64,000 bases of DNA from Sacculina carcini (taxonomy: Eukaryota > Arthropoda > Thecostraca > Sacculinidae). Numbering within the stretch: the first letter of the stretch is position 1; each line of letters opens with the position of its first letter. Below the pieces are notes generated by a model that saw only the letters and a list, made by a program, of their open reading frames with translations, made no database searches and was not told where the DNA came from. Position numbers and translations under genes: made by a program. Shown in pieces: positions 23,533 to 32,933 of the stretch. The DNA lies in the NCBI GenBank assembly GCA_916048095.2, contig OU696590.1, forward strand, positions 4,941,052 to 5,005,051, given 5' to 3'.

Positions 23533-24593
23533 TATACCTTTTACAATTTCATTTGTCCCAACTGAAATCAAAATTGTCCCAGCTAGAACCACAATGTATG
23601 TTATTATTTTACATTTAATATCAAACTTAATTGTTATCAGTACATTTTACTGTATTTCACATGAAAAATTTAGCATTAGTCGTAAAACACAGATATGTAC
23701 TACTTACTATGTACCATACAATTATGTGCTATGGTATGTACTACAATTACAATGCAGATATGTACCGTATGTGCTTACTTTACGAGGAACTCTATCAGCC
23801 AATATATCAGTGTCAGCGTATAGAGCCACTGTTCTCGGAGAGCACTCACAAGCAAATCGTGCACACACACACACACACACACACCTACAGAAACATCACA
23901 CTTTCAGAGACGGTACATTCCGTCTTATGGCAAGTGTTCAGGCATCAATTGCGAATAGCGCTGGTCGTTGCTAGACATCTGTACTATGTTTAATATTGTA
24001 CGGTATATATTTTTGTATATTGTGTCTATTTATGTGTGCGAGGTAGTGTGAAAAAAGGTAGTGTGAGTGAATGTATGTTGTATGCACGTGCTATGAGCGA
24101 GCGCAGTTTCTCCAAGGAGTGAACTGTCGCTGGTGTGGGGATGCAGGGGGTTGGGCAGTGAGCGCCACTGGGGCAGTTGTTTGCGCAGAACGTTCGTGTT
24201 TGTTTGTTAGTGAAGGTGTATTAGTGAGCCATGTTGCGTGGTGATCGTGTTGAGTTGAGATACCTTGCTTTTTGCTAGAAATTATTTACACGCGCTGCTA
24301 GTATTCACTCAAATGGTCCAATTTTGGCGCGCGTGAGACTGCAATGCCCCCGTACACCCGTCTTCTAATACGTCTTTTGTCTTATATGGTGGGTGCTTTC
24401 ACAAACTAACCATCCTTTAAAAGTGAGTAACCATATAACAGTTAACAGTAGCAGCAGCAGTAGCAGTTAGCAGATAAGTCATTAAATACTGGTCATTTCA
24501 CTTTAGAAATACTTAATTCCAATTGAGACAGTGTTAAATTCAGTTGGGACAATTGCTATTTCAGTTGGGACAAATGAAATTGTAAAATGTATA
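23533..24593. mobile_element. Non-autonomous TIR DNA element (MITE-like)
   Basis: The left end has TTTTACAATTTCATTTGTCC at 23539-23558, with AACTGAAAT following. The right end is its reverse complement (about 24545-24590), and both ends are preceded by ATAC. Each end also carries a second GTCCCA(A/G)CT unit, giving subterminal tandem repeats. The 1.06-kb interior has no transposase; it holds a (CA)n tract near 23861-23883 and A/T-rich sequence. TA-like ends fit a Tc1/mariner-type parent, and the subterminal units resemble those of the 8381-12041 element. Confidence 0.75.
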
Positions 24594-24599
24594 GATATC

Positions 24600-25310
24600 C
24601 GGTCATAGCTGTGCACCCAATATTCCTGTGAGATCTCCATTCTCCTTGTTCTTGAAGGGAGTCATTTTGATTTTCTGACCTTCTGCTTCTTTTCTCTTCC
24701 TCTCTTTTTATTTTTCCCATCAGCATTATCTTAATTAAATTTACTGCACATTTGGGGGCCAGCTGCTCCTGCTGTGCAGAAGTAACGCAGCTGCTACCTG
24801 TGATCGAGTTATAAGGCTGAGATATGGCAGCCACCTCAATGGCTACGCGCATGTGGTGCAACTGGGAAGGTCCATAGTAGGTGTATTGAGAAGTAACACC
24901 CGCTCAAGCAAGGCAGCTATTTGTCAATTGGTTCTTCCCCTGCCCGTCACTTGTGGAGAATTTGAGTCGTTCTTCCAGGTTTTATACCGAATAGTGACGT
25001 TAGACAATAAGCTTAGAAAGTGCAATGCAAACATACGGACTGTCTCACCGGATTCTACCGAATTTATTTATATCATTATTCATATTGTCTCCATAAATTG
25101 GAATATTTTTACAAATATTCCATTTATGGTAATATTCCGCTCAATTGTGGTGATATTCAGTCATCGTCGTATTGTCGTTTTATGTGGTTTCAGGGTGTTT
25201 CATGTTACATGTTATGTGGTTTTGTGTGTATCTCTTATGTGCGCTGCAATTAAGCATGAGTGCATCATACAATATGTATGATTGTTTTGAGTTCTGCTTA
25301 CGCTTTCTTC
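24600..25310. other. Gene-free stretch
   Basis: No supported gene. A minus-strand frame at 24556-24861 contains KIKREEEKRSRRSENQNDS, but I see no homology or clear splice sites to support it as an exon of the nearby FHA gene. Confidence 0.3.
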
Positions 25311-25317
25311 TCACACT

Positions 25318-25389
25318 GTGGAGCTGTCCTTTCTGTTATTGATGTGTGGTTATGTTGAGATTAATCCAGGTGCTACACATCAATACACT
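25318..25389 (+). other. Degenerate 2A-like peptide signature
   Basis: The plus-strand frame reads SFLLLMCGYVEINPGATHQ at about 25324-25380. 2A ribosome-skipping peptides end in D-(V/I)-E-x-N-P-G-P and occur at the N-terminus of some CR1-type LINE ORFs in marine invertebrates. Here D is Y and the final P is A (GCT, 25372-25374), so skipping would not be expected. No RT follows, so this is a 5' fragment of a LINE ORF at most. It overlaps the region downstream of exon 3 of the minus-strand FHA gene. Confidence 0.45.
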
Positions 25390-25459
25390 AAACTACAGAA
25401 AAACATACAACCCACACTCTCACGATCACACACACACACACAATCGACATTGAACTCAC

Positions 25460-25531
25460 AAGCTTTGGCGGGCTGCAGTTTGGCCGGAGTTTTCATTACG
25501 CCTGAGCTCGCAGCATCACCACGAGGTGAAA
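25460..25531 (-). CDS. FHA-domain (Ki-67-like) gene, third visible exon
   Basis: This 72-bp exon on the minus strand is preceded by a (GT)n tract and CAG (acceptor at 25532-25534). It ends at AAGCTT before GTGAGT (donor 25454-25459). Joined to the preceding exon in phase 1 it reads VSPRGDAASSGVMKTPAKLQ and then PAKA. The phases agree (1 in, 1 out), which supports it as a real exon. It follows the FHA domain and looks like low-complexity linker with a KTP motif, as expected after the FHA in Ki-67-type proteins. No catalytic motif applies. Further 3' exons were not found. Confidence 0.55.
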
Positions 25532-25748
25532 CTGACAAACACACACACACACACAAACACATGCATACAAACTGTCGTTAGTATCAGGGATAACTGACGC
25601 CAAACACAGCTATACCAAAAGACATACGCGCTAGAACACTGTGAAATGGTAACGTTATGCTCTTCACATAGAACCTACAGCTCGTTGGAGGAACACGGCA
25701 ACAATTGGGTAATAGCAGGGGATGAAAGGGATCGATCGTTTGCCTCAC

Positions 25749-25905
25749 CCGAGGCGGCTGATGAGTTCCAAATGAAACTGCGACCTGCCAGCTTGATATG
25801 ACTGTTGTTGTGCAGCCGACGAGCGTTGGTGCCGGCGGACGGCGGTGGCAGAGGCTTATCGTCTAACAAGGCCGTGTGCGCGTCACTCAACAGGCTGACA
25901 TACAC
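25749..25905 (-). CDS. FHA-domain (Ki-67-like) gene, second visible exon
   Basis: The acceptor is (GT)-rich sequence plus CAG at 25906-25908. The donor is GTGAGG at 25743-25748. The length of 157 bp moves the phase from 0 to 1. It reads VYVSLLSDAHTALLDDKPLP, then NARRLHNNSHIKLAGRSFIW. This fits the C-terminal half of an FHA domain, where a turn and 'L..GD.I.....SFR(Y/W)' follow the phosphopeptide-binding loops. It matches the Ki-67 FHA layout residue for residue in length. If translated through the donor the frame stays open, but the strong GTGAG and the phase match to the next exon favour splicing. Confidence 0.65.
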
Positions 25906-25908
25906 CTG

Positions 25909-26069
25909 CACACAAACACACACATATACACACATGTTCAGATCCACCAACAAACATACAAACACATACAAACACACACATACACACACAGAGAAAGTGA
26001 GACTCTCACACACACACACACACGCACACATACACATAATCAGACACACGCACACACACACACACAAAT
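25909..26069. repeat. (CA)n-rich tract in the FHA gene intron
   Basis: Interrupted (CA)n on the plus strand, and therefore (GT)n on the coding (minus) strand, immediately before the 3' splice site of the 25749-25905 exon. Confidence 0.9.
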
Positions 26070-26132
26070 TTGATTTCCTGTTGCTCTCCAAAGCGACACT
26101 CAAGACAGAGCCACACTATGTGTATCATTGTA

Positions 26133-26134
<2 letters not shown>

Positions 26135-26182
<48 letters not shown>

Positions 26183-26203
26183 TGTGTGTGTGTGTGTGTG
26201 TAT
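26135..26203. repeat. (GT)n tract in the FHA gene intron
   Basis: About 33 GT units with single A interruptions on the plus strand, and therefore (AC)n on the coding strand, close to the 5' splice site of the same 315-bp intron. It is complementary to the 25909-26069 tract. Confidence 0.9.
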
Positions 26204-26220
26204 GCGTGCGTGTCGGTCAC

Positions 26221-26388
26221 CTGTCCGTCTTGGTGCGCGTGGATGGCGCAGTGGCGCTCGGCAACGTTTTCCAACTGCACGCGCACGTGACAATCGCCGG
26301 CGCGGCCGATAACACAGCGACCGCCAGCAGCGACCGCGTGTCGCGAGCCTTCGCTACCGTTGCGTCGCACCACCGCCAAACTGCCCAA
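26221..26388 (-). CDS. FHA-domain (Ki-67-like) gene, first visible exon
   Basis: This is a 168-bp (56-codon, phase 0-0) exon. The acceptor is TGTGTGTGTGTCAG and the donor is CAG|GTGACC (26215-26220). It reads LGSLAVVRRNGSEGSRHAV, then the FHA core RCVIGRAGDCHVRVQLENVA followed by ERHCAIHAHQDGQ. FHA domains bind phosphothreonine peptides through GR, S/N and H residues. GR and ERHC (usually SRxH, as in Ki-67 SKQHC) are present. The spacing and the IQLPxV-like VQLENV make Ki-67-type (MKI67) FHA the closest family I can name. A nuclear, mitotic-chromosome role would follow by family only. The starting exon with Met was not found upstream. Other FHA proteins remain possible. Confidence 0.72.
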
Positions 26389-26412
26389 CTGACACACACA
26401 CACACAAAGACA

Positions 26413-26613
26413 ATGAAAACAGACAAGTATCTAGGCCGTCTAATATATGAACCTGGGTATGTCTACGTGAACCGCCCTAGTCGTTATAACCTGCATATAC
26501 CCAATTCAGTTCGATTCAGTGTATTTGTCATAGTGCCTGATAAACACGGGCACGCAGCAATTACACGGTACAAGCAAGCGGAGAAAGCTAAAAACAGTGA
26601 TTTAAAGATTTAG
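26413..26613 (+). CDS. Small unassigned open frame
   Basis: A 66-codon plus-strand frame from ATG 26413 to TAG 26611-26613 begins MKTDKYLGRLIYEPGYVYVN. It contains FSVFVIVPDKHGHAAITRY and ends in a Lys-rich tail. Its composition is protein-like and contrasts with the simple repeats around it. I do not recognise it and no signal or membrane segment is obvious. It lies just upstream of the FHA exons on the opposite strand. It could be chance, a decayed gene or an exon. Confidence 0.25.
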   Translation: MKTDKYLGRLIYEPGYVYVNRPSRYNLHIPNSVRFSVFVIVPDKHGHAAITRYKQAEKAKNSDLKI

Positions 26614-26624
26614 TGATATAAGTA

Positions 26625-28170
26625 ACACAACAACATATACAGACTCGAACAAAAAGATCAACACACGGATACGCGCATACATTCGCATGCACAGCTACAT
26701 ACACCCACACAGACGTGAACACAAATGTTCGCACATATGCACCCGCAAACACATCAGACAGAGGCAAACGATGTCAAGGAATGAGTTCAAAGAACAAAGG
26801 AAAATTCGAGCAGACGTTTCCGTTCGATTCGAGTTATATAATCGAGAACCGTAGAACGAGAACGATTTAGAAGATCAGGCAGATTCATTGAGGGCGCGAG
26901 GACAGCATAGAGGAGCAGAATGACGGGAAGTGGGATTAGAAGAGAGAGAGAGCAGATCAAAAGATATAAATGTTGATTAGGAGAATGTAAGAGTTTGAAG
27001 ATTATGCAGCATAATTTGAAATGAATGCGCGACTTAATAGGAAACCAACGGAAATGAAACAGAAAAAAGTATGGCGACAGAAGATGCAAAACGATAGGAT
27101 GCAAAACAAAATGACAGGACTGATATATTACGCGATGAAGAATTTTTAAAGAATAATTAGGACAGCTGAAGTGGAGTAGTCGAGTCTGGAGAAGATAAGA
27201 GAATGAACTAGCTTGATTGCAGAGGGCTGATCGAGACAGGGACGGATGGGACGAAACGAGCCAAGTATCAAGCGACAAGTGCGAGCAGTAGAGAGGATAT
27301 TGGTTGAGGAGGGGGGATCGAAGATATGACCGAGAGGGAGGAAAAGAGGAGCAATACGAGGAGGATGAAGAGCAATAAATTCAGATTTAGAAGTATTCAA
27401 GAGGAGGCGACGTGAGGAGATCCTAGCAAAGATAGCAGACTACGCCAGCCAGGATATAAAATCAATTTAGATCATAGGACTAGGTATAAACCAGTGCCAA
27501 CTGAAGGCACTCAAATAACCGGTATAAAACAACATATACATATAGCTGTATGTATACATATGTACAGTTAACTATACTAGCAATGCACATAATCATACCC
27601 TAAATTATCACGCAACAAATTTCACATGATACATACATGACATATTTATCGCATAACACACTACAACATATGATACTAGGAACGTTTCTGTACATATATT
27701 CACATTCACATACACGTTAATCATATGTACATACTTAACTAAACACCACACATATTGTACAATGCATGATCATACGGCGCATAACATTACACAGCACATG
27801 ACAATAGGAAGCATTTTTGCACGTTATTAGGGTGGGATAATGGGCAAGGAAAACATAATTGGATATCGTCAGCGTAAATATGGAGGAAAATATTGTAGCG
27901 CCTAAGTATGAGAAAAAAAATAATTGTAGACATTGAAAAGGAATGGACCAAGGAGAGAATCTTGCGGAACACCGGAATTAAGAGAGTTCAGTGAAAGCGG
28001 AGAAATTAACGTGAATGGGGATATTACGTAAATTAGATGCAAGTAAGAGCGGAGTGGTGTAACAGCGGAATGTGAGACCAAAATGAAGATGATCGATGAT
28101 AATACAGCGATCAACCAAGTAAAGGCAGAACTCCAATCGTATAATACCACAAAAATACATTGACAATAAA
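26625..28170 (-). pseudogene. 5'-truncated LINE (family B) RT, copy 1, with an internal insertion
   Basis: On the minus strand the RT shows NSGVPQDSLLGPFLFNVYN (about 27990) and HIYADDIQLCFPC (about 27885, catalytic YADD). After a ~350-bp insertion come LLLNTSKSEFIALHPP (27400) and then IRPCLDQPSAIKLVHSLIF with SRLDY (27230-27170). The C-terminal part (27278-26787) contains FRWFPIKSRIHFKLCCIIFK. These motifs place it in the Jockey/L2-like group. Frameshifts at several points disable it. The 3' UTR (26625-26790) is similar to that of the second copy at 62886-63775. Confidence 0.8.
27475..27825. repeat. TACATA-rich insertion with an imperfect ~130-bp tandem repeat
   Basis: It separates the YADD segment from the downstream RT segment of the LINE. 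Two units aligned at 27649 and 27779 share CGCATAACA, then ACA.CA.ATGA.A.TAGGAA. The rest is a degenerate TACATA-type microsatellite. Confidence 0.6.
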
Positions 28171-28570
28171 AAAGGAGGACGAAATATACTAAGAGACCGA
28201 AATGAAGACATAAATATTATTGAATTTATTCCACATACGTACCATTTCATAGATGTTACTAAAAACAGACCAACACCAAATTGACCGTATACAAACGCGC
28301 CAAAACACACAATGATGACACATATATTTGAATTCCGTTCCCAAAGCTTCCAGTTCATAATTTTGGAACAAATGTCTACCATTGTATTCTCTACCATTAA
28401 TCTCTACCTTATATTGTATTTGATTTTGATAAATTCAATGCCAAAACATGTGCAGTAAATATAAATATTCATAATAAAAAATTCACAATAAAAATTCATA
28501 ACACAAATTACAAAATAATGCAATAGATCGTTGTATACTTGTACCTTGAAAAATCCTTGTACAATGACGG

Positions 28571-28819
28571 TGTGGCCAGTGACCCCGCTCGTCGTATATT
28601 TATATGGATATATGGCAGCGGCCAGTGTGTTGGCTATCCATACTGACGTCACTGCGTGTATGAGTGTGTGTATGATATTGTTTGTATGCCTGTGTGCATG
28701 TGCGTGTGTGTGAGTGTCACTGGACACAAGTTGCGTTGTACGTTCGTTCACCCTTCACTGTGTAATACATTCATTCGCTCATCAACCACGCCAGTGTTTG
28801 CATACGCCGTGCTGCAACA
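28571..28819 (+). repeat. Gypsy-1 5' LTR
   Basis: It starts TGTGGCCAGTGACCCCGCTC and ends GCTGCAACA. It is about 97% identical to the 3' LTR and carries a TG/GTGT-rich middle. Confidence 0.93.
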
Positions 28820-28821
28820 AG

Positions 28822-28834
28822 TGGTGACCCCGAC
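28822..28834 (+). other. Gypsy-1 primer binding site
   Basis: TGGTGACCCCGAC lies two bases after the LTR. It begins with TGG, complementary to the universal CCA 3' end of a tRNA, i.e. standard retroelement priming. Confidence 0.8.
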
Positions 28835-28893
28835 TTTCTTCGAACGAATTTTTCAGTGATCCAAACGAGATTAACTTCTTGTCAACAGCCAAC

Positions 28894-29700
28894 ATGCCGG
28901 ATGAAAAAGCCGATGTTTTTTGCGCTCCAGTTCGCGTTGAATTGCCAGCTTTTGATGAGATCGACATTGACACATGGCTGTTAATGTGCGACAATCTGCT
29001 GGAAGACGGAGGCATTTCTACGCAGACAACAAAGTTCCGCAAATTGCTCGCGAAACTGCCACCGTCTCAATTCCGACTTGTAAAAGACATTGTGTCTCAG
29101 TCGCCTCTTGTTTCAGACTGCTACGATCTTCTGCGGCGCAGATTGAGGAGCAGACTACAGCTCACCTCTGCGGAGCGCTTCAGACGATTCGAGAGACTTC
29201 CAAGACAGCTCGGCTCAAGAAAACCATCACAGTTGTTAGGATAGGATATTGCCATTCTTTATCCAGACGACACGGACCATCAAATTATTCGTGAGGCTTT
29301 CCTGTGCAGAATGCCAGATAATCTGCAGTTGCTCTGCCGCGACTGGCTCAACAGTGATTGCCTCCGCGATGTCGCCCTACGCGCTGATACTTACCATCAA
29401 CCAGCTCTGCCGACCCTCCCTGTGGTAGCGCATGTGACTCCGAATGACAGCGAGATCGACGTGGATCACACAGCTAATGCGGTGATATTTCGTAGCAGCG
29501 GACGTAAGGCAACTGTACAATCACCAGGGCCACAACGGAGGCAAAGTCCCTCACGCCACAAGTCATCGCAGCCGACCGCCTTCACTGACCGGTGGTGCCG
29601 CCTGCATCGTAAGTTCGGCCCCGCAGCCCGCAAGTGTCTCGGGTCCTGTACGTTCACAAGTGACTTCAAAACTTTTCCGGGAAACGAGCCGAGCAGCTGA
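28894..29700 (+). pseudogene. Gypsy-1 gag with one in-frame stop
   Basis: It starts at ATG 28894 (MPDEKADVFCAP), with the capsid-like region LPAFDEIDIDTWLLMCDNLL. The frame is open to the TGA at 29698-29700 except for a TAG at 29242-29244. Conserved gag residues continue directly after the stop (PDNLQLLCRDWLNSDCLRD). The C-terminus carries a zinc-knuckle-like pattern WCRLHRKFGPAARKCLGSC, in line with the CWYH...C...C form in Gypsy-3. Gag forms the particle. pol lies in the -1 frame and overlaps the end of gag, so a frameshift is presumably needed. Confidence 0.88.
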
Positions 29701-29705
29701 CGGTG

Positions 29706-32700
29706 ATGGCGACGTCTGGCAGCAGCAGTCGTGAGTGCCATCTCTTGTATGTCACTGATCTCACGGGTCGAAGATATCTCGTTGACAGCGGCTCTGAAGT
29801 CTCCTTGCTACCTGCAGACCGAGAGAACCGCTGTGTTCTACACCGACCAAGACTCCGCGCTACCAACGGTTCCATAATACCTGTGTACGAGGTCGGACGC
29901 GACCTGAACGTGGATCTCGGCCTGGGTCGGTCATACTCGTTTAAATTTATTGTAGCAGCAGTGCCCACACCGATTCTCGGCGCAGATTTCCTACGTGAGT
30001 TCGGACTGCTGGTAGATATGCGCAGTCACCGGCTAACCGATAGCGCGACGTTTCTGTCAACTGTCAGTTACATACACAAACATGACAGTCATCCTCTGCT
30101 TGCACATGTTCGATCTGATGATCAGAAGGAAGGCGACGGCAAGTTATTCTGTGACATACGCTTTTCGAGTGTGTTCAAGCAGCTGTCGACTCTCCCGTCC
30201 GGATTCCCCGCCGTCACAATTCCAGGAGTTGAGCACCGAATAATAACTCGCGGAAATCCGGTACACGCCCGACCACGTCGCCTCATGCCGGCAAAATTGA
30301 CAGCAGCGAAGAAAGAGCTGGAATATCTGGTCAGTCAGGGTATTGTCGTGCCATCTTCATCTCCGTGGTCCAGCCCGATCCACCTAGTTGACAAAAACGG
30401 AGGAAGGTCCTACCGAATGGTGGGGTGCTATGAGCGCATCAACGCACTCACTGTTCCGGACCGGTACCCGGTACCTCACCTACAGACCTTTGCAGATCGG
30501 CTGTGTGGAGCAACAATCTTCAGCACTGTCGACCTCGCACGGGCGTTCTCTCAAATTCCTGTGTACGGACCGGACCAGAAGAAGACAGCGATCACAACCC
30601 CGTTCGGTCTGTTGGAATACCGACGCATGCCATTTGGCTTGTCCAACGCTGCGCAGACGTTTCAGCGACTGATGGATTCAGTGTTTCGCAGTATGTCCAA
30701 TGTTTACGTGTACATTGACGACATCCTGATCTACTCACCGGATGCTGAGCAGCACCGTCGCGACCTTTACGAGCTCTTCCGCCGCCTCCAAAAAGCTGGC
30801 CTGGTCATCAAACCAGAAAAATGTGTTTTTGGTAGGTATGAGGTGCGCTTTCTCGGCCTGAAAGTTTCCGCCGACGGCATCGAACCCCTGCCGGACAAAG
30901 TGGCCGATCTTGTCGCTGTACATCCACCAGGAAACGTTCATGAGTGTAAACGCTATTTGGGTATGATCAATCATTTTCATCGATTTATCCCAGGCCTTGC
31001 AGCGCTGGTACAGCCACTCCATGACGTGTGCAGTTCCGGTCAGCGCACCTTTCACTGGACGGAGGCTCAAAACTCTGCTTTTGAGGCGAGCAAACGGGCG
31101 CTAGCCCACGCATCTCGTCTAGCGTTTCCTTGGAACGATGCCCCGACCAGAGTGGTGGCCGATGCGTCTGATACAGCTGTGGGAGCGGTGATATTGCAGA
31201 AGCAACGTGGAGTGTGGGTTCCTCTAGCATACCACTCACGGAAGCTTCAGGGTGCCCAGCTTCGCTGGTGTACAGGCGACAAAGAACTCCATGCGCTCTT
31301 TAGTGCCATAAAACGTTTTCGCCACTTGCTAGAAGGCCGCCCAGGACTCCAACTGTGGTCTGACCACAAGCCGCTCACATACGCCTTCACCAGCTCATCC
31401 GAACGTTCGCCGCGCGTACAGAGACAGCTTGCGTTCATTAGTGAATTTTCGACCGACATACGTCACATCAACGGACTCGACAATGTGGTTTCCGACTGTC
31501 TGAGTCGGCCACCGACGCCCGTCTCCAGAGAATCTACGCACCATTCGTCCGTCGTGTACACGGAAGCGCAGCAGAATATGGATTCGTCGCGTTTGGCGAA
31601 AGCACAGCAGACCTGTGAAGAAGTGGCGTCTCTGGCAGCATCTCCGTCGCTCAACATCGTGCGACGTAGCGTTGACGGTGATTCGACGGGCCTCTTCGTC
31701 GACATTTCGACAGGTGTAGATCGTCCTTTAGTACCAGTGTCCCTGCAACGTGAGGTGTACGAGCGGTTCCACAACATGCACCATCCCAGCGCCAGAGTGA
31801 CACGCCGCTTGATCTCAGAAAGATTTGTGTTTTCTCGGCTCTCCTCGAAAGTTGCCACATGGGCCAAAAGCTGTTTGCATTGTCAGCAGTGCAAAGTCGC
31901 GCGGCACCAGCGTACTCCTCTTCGTCGCCCACCTCTGCCTTCCGGTCGATTTGAAAGTCTCCATGTGGACATTGTAGGCCCTCTACCCGAGGTCAGCGGA
32001 TACCGGTACATATTCACCGTGATTGATCGGTTCACTCGCTATCCGGAGGCGGTTCCGATGGTAACAGCGACAGCACCGGAATGCGCTAAAGCTTTGTTGG
32101 ACTGGGTGGCCAGGTTCGGCATGTGTCTCTCTATCACGTCAGACCGAGGGCGTCAGTTTGTCTCTGACCTCTGGAAAGAGTTGTGGGCGTTACTTGGAGC
32201 ACAATTAACCACGTCCTGCGCCTACATGCCCCAACAGAACGGTCTGGTTGAGCGCATGCACCGGCAACTGAAGGCATCATTGACAGCTGCACTGCAAAAT
32301 AATATCAATTGGCCATCAGCTCTCCCCGTCGTACTAATGGGAATGCGTTCGTCGTACAAGCCCGACATAGGAACGTCGTCTGCAGAACTCGTTCTGGGGG
32401 ATAAATTCCGGCTTCCAGGTCAATTTTTCACTGAGACTCATCCAGTTCCAGCGAGTGAGATGGCGCGCCAGTTGGTGAAGTCATTTGCTGACTTAAAGCC
32501 TGTCCCGACAGCTTGGCATCGCCGCTATGACGCCCACCGGCCTTTCATCTCACCGTCACTGTCAACCGCTTCGCACGTGTTCGTAAGGGTGGACAGCGTT
32601 AGAGCTCCGCTATCTCCTCCATACCAAGGACCATATGCGGTGATTCATCGAGGGGAGAAGGCGTTTGTGATAAACAATAACGGCAAGGAAGATACGGTTG

Positions 32701-32906
32701 CAGTGGACCGACTGAAGCCCGCACATTTGGAGCGGAGTGACCAGACTTCACAGACGCCACTCGCGGCCTCGTCTCCAGCGCCAGTTCATGCTGATTCACC
32801 ACAGACGCCAGCTCAAACTCCATCGCCAGCGTCAACATCTCCGCCGACTGTCAGAATCTGGTCCCGGCGCTCCAGACCAGTGCGGCCTCCATATCGCTTC
32901 AGGTAG
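29706..32906 (+). CDS. Gypsy-1 pol polyprotein (PR-RT-RH-IN), intact
   Basis: About 1066 codons are open to the TAG at 32904-32906. The protease is at residues ~25-35 (YLVDSGSEVSLLP, DSG in place of DTG). RT has MPFGLSNAAQTFQR and YIDDIL (Tyr ~337). RNase H has VADASDTAVGAVIL (Asp ~487). Integrase has the HHCC zinc region (MHHPSARVT, CLHCQQC) and a catalytic core with Asp ~756 (DIVGPL), Asp ~814 (SDRGRQF) and Glu ~850 (GLVERM), giving DD35E. A C-terminal GPF/Y-like module (PPYQGPYAVIHRG) follows. No chromodomain is visible. The first ATG at 29706 may not be the real start, because the frame is open upstream and overlaps gag. All catalytic residues are present. Confidence 0.95.
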   Translation: MATSGSSSRECHLLYVTDLTGRRYLVDSGSEVSLLPADRENRCVLHRPRLRATNGSIIPVYEVGRDLNVDLGLGRSYSFKFIVAAVPTPILGADFLREFGLLVDMRSHRLTDSATFLSTVSYIHKHDSHPLLAHVRSDDQKEGDGKLFCDIRFSSVFKQLSTLPSGFPAVTIPGVEHRIITRGNPVHARPRRLMPAKLTAAKKELEYLVSQGIVVPSSSPWSSPIHLVDKNGGRSYRMVGCYERINALTVPDRYPVPHLQTFADRLCGATIFSTVDLARAFSQIPVYGPDQKKTAITTPFGLLEYRRMPFGLSNAAQTFQRLMDSVFRSMSNVYVYIDDILIYSPDAEQHRRDLYELFRRLQKAGLVIKPEKCVFGRYEVRFLGLKVSADGIEPLPDKVADLVAVHPPGNVHECKRYLGMINHFHRFIPGLAALVQPLHDVCSSGQRTFHWTEAQNSAFEASKRALAHASRLAFPWNDAPTRVVADASDTAVGAVILQKQRGVWVPLAYHSRKLQGAQLRWCTGDKELHALFSAIKRFRHLLEGRPGLQLWSDHKPLTYAFTSSSERSPRVQRQLAFISEFSTDIRHINGLDNVVSDCLSRPPTPVSRESTHHSSVVYTEAQQNMDSSRLAKAQQTCEEVASLAASPSLNIVRRSVDGDSTGLFVDISTGVDRPLVPVSLQREVYERFHNMHHPSARVTRRLISERFVFSRLSSKVATWAKSCLHCQQCKVARHQRTPLRRPPLPSGRFESLHVDIVGPLPEVSGYRYIFTVIDRFTRYPEAVPMVTATAPECAKALLDWVARFGMCLSITSDRGRQFVSDLWKELWALLGAQLTTSCAYMPQQNGLVERMHRQLKASLTAALQNNINWPSALPVVLMGMRSSYKPDIGTSSAELVLGDKFRLPGQFFTETHPVPASEMARQLVKSFADLKPVPTAWHRRYDAHRPFISPSLSTASHVFVRVDSVRAPLSPPYQGPYAVIHRGEKAFVINNNGKEDTVAVDRLKPAHLERSDQTSQTPLAASSPAPVHADSPQTPAQTPSPASTSPPTVRIWSRRSRPVRPPYRFR

Positions 32907-32933
32907 TCGGTGCAGGCACCTGTGGGGGGGGGC

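Noticed and set aside
25880..26210. CRISPR-like spaced repeats
   Set aside because: Simple (CA)n/(GT)n tracts with random interruptions; no constant repeat/spacer pattern, and the context is eukaryotic.
26006..26293. Long open frames of alternating Thr-His or Val-Cys on both strands
   Set aside because: These are translations of (CA)n/(GT)n microsatellites, not genes. Similar frames near 25380, 53174, 55629 and 56643 were dropped for the same reason.
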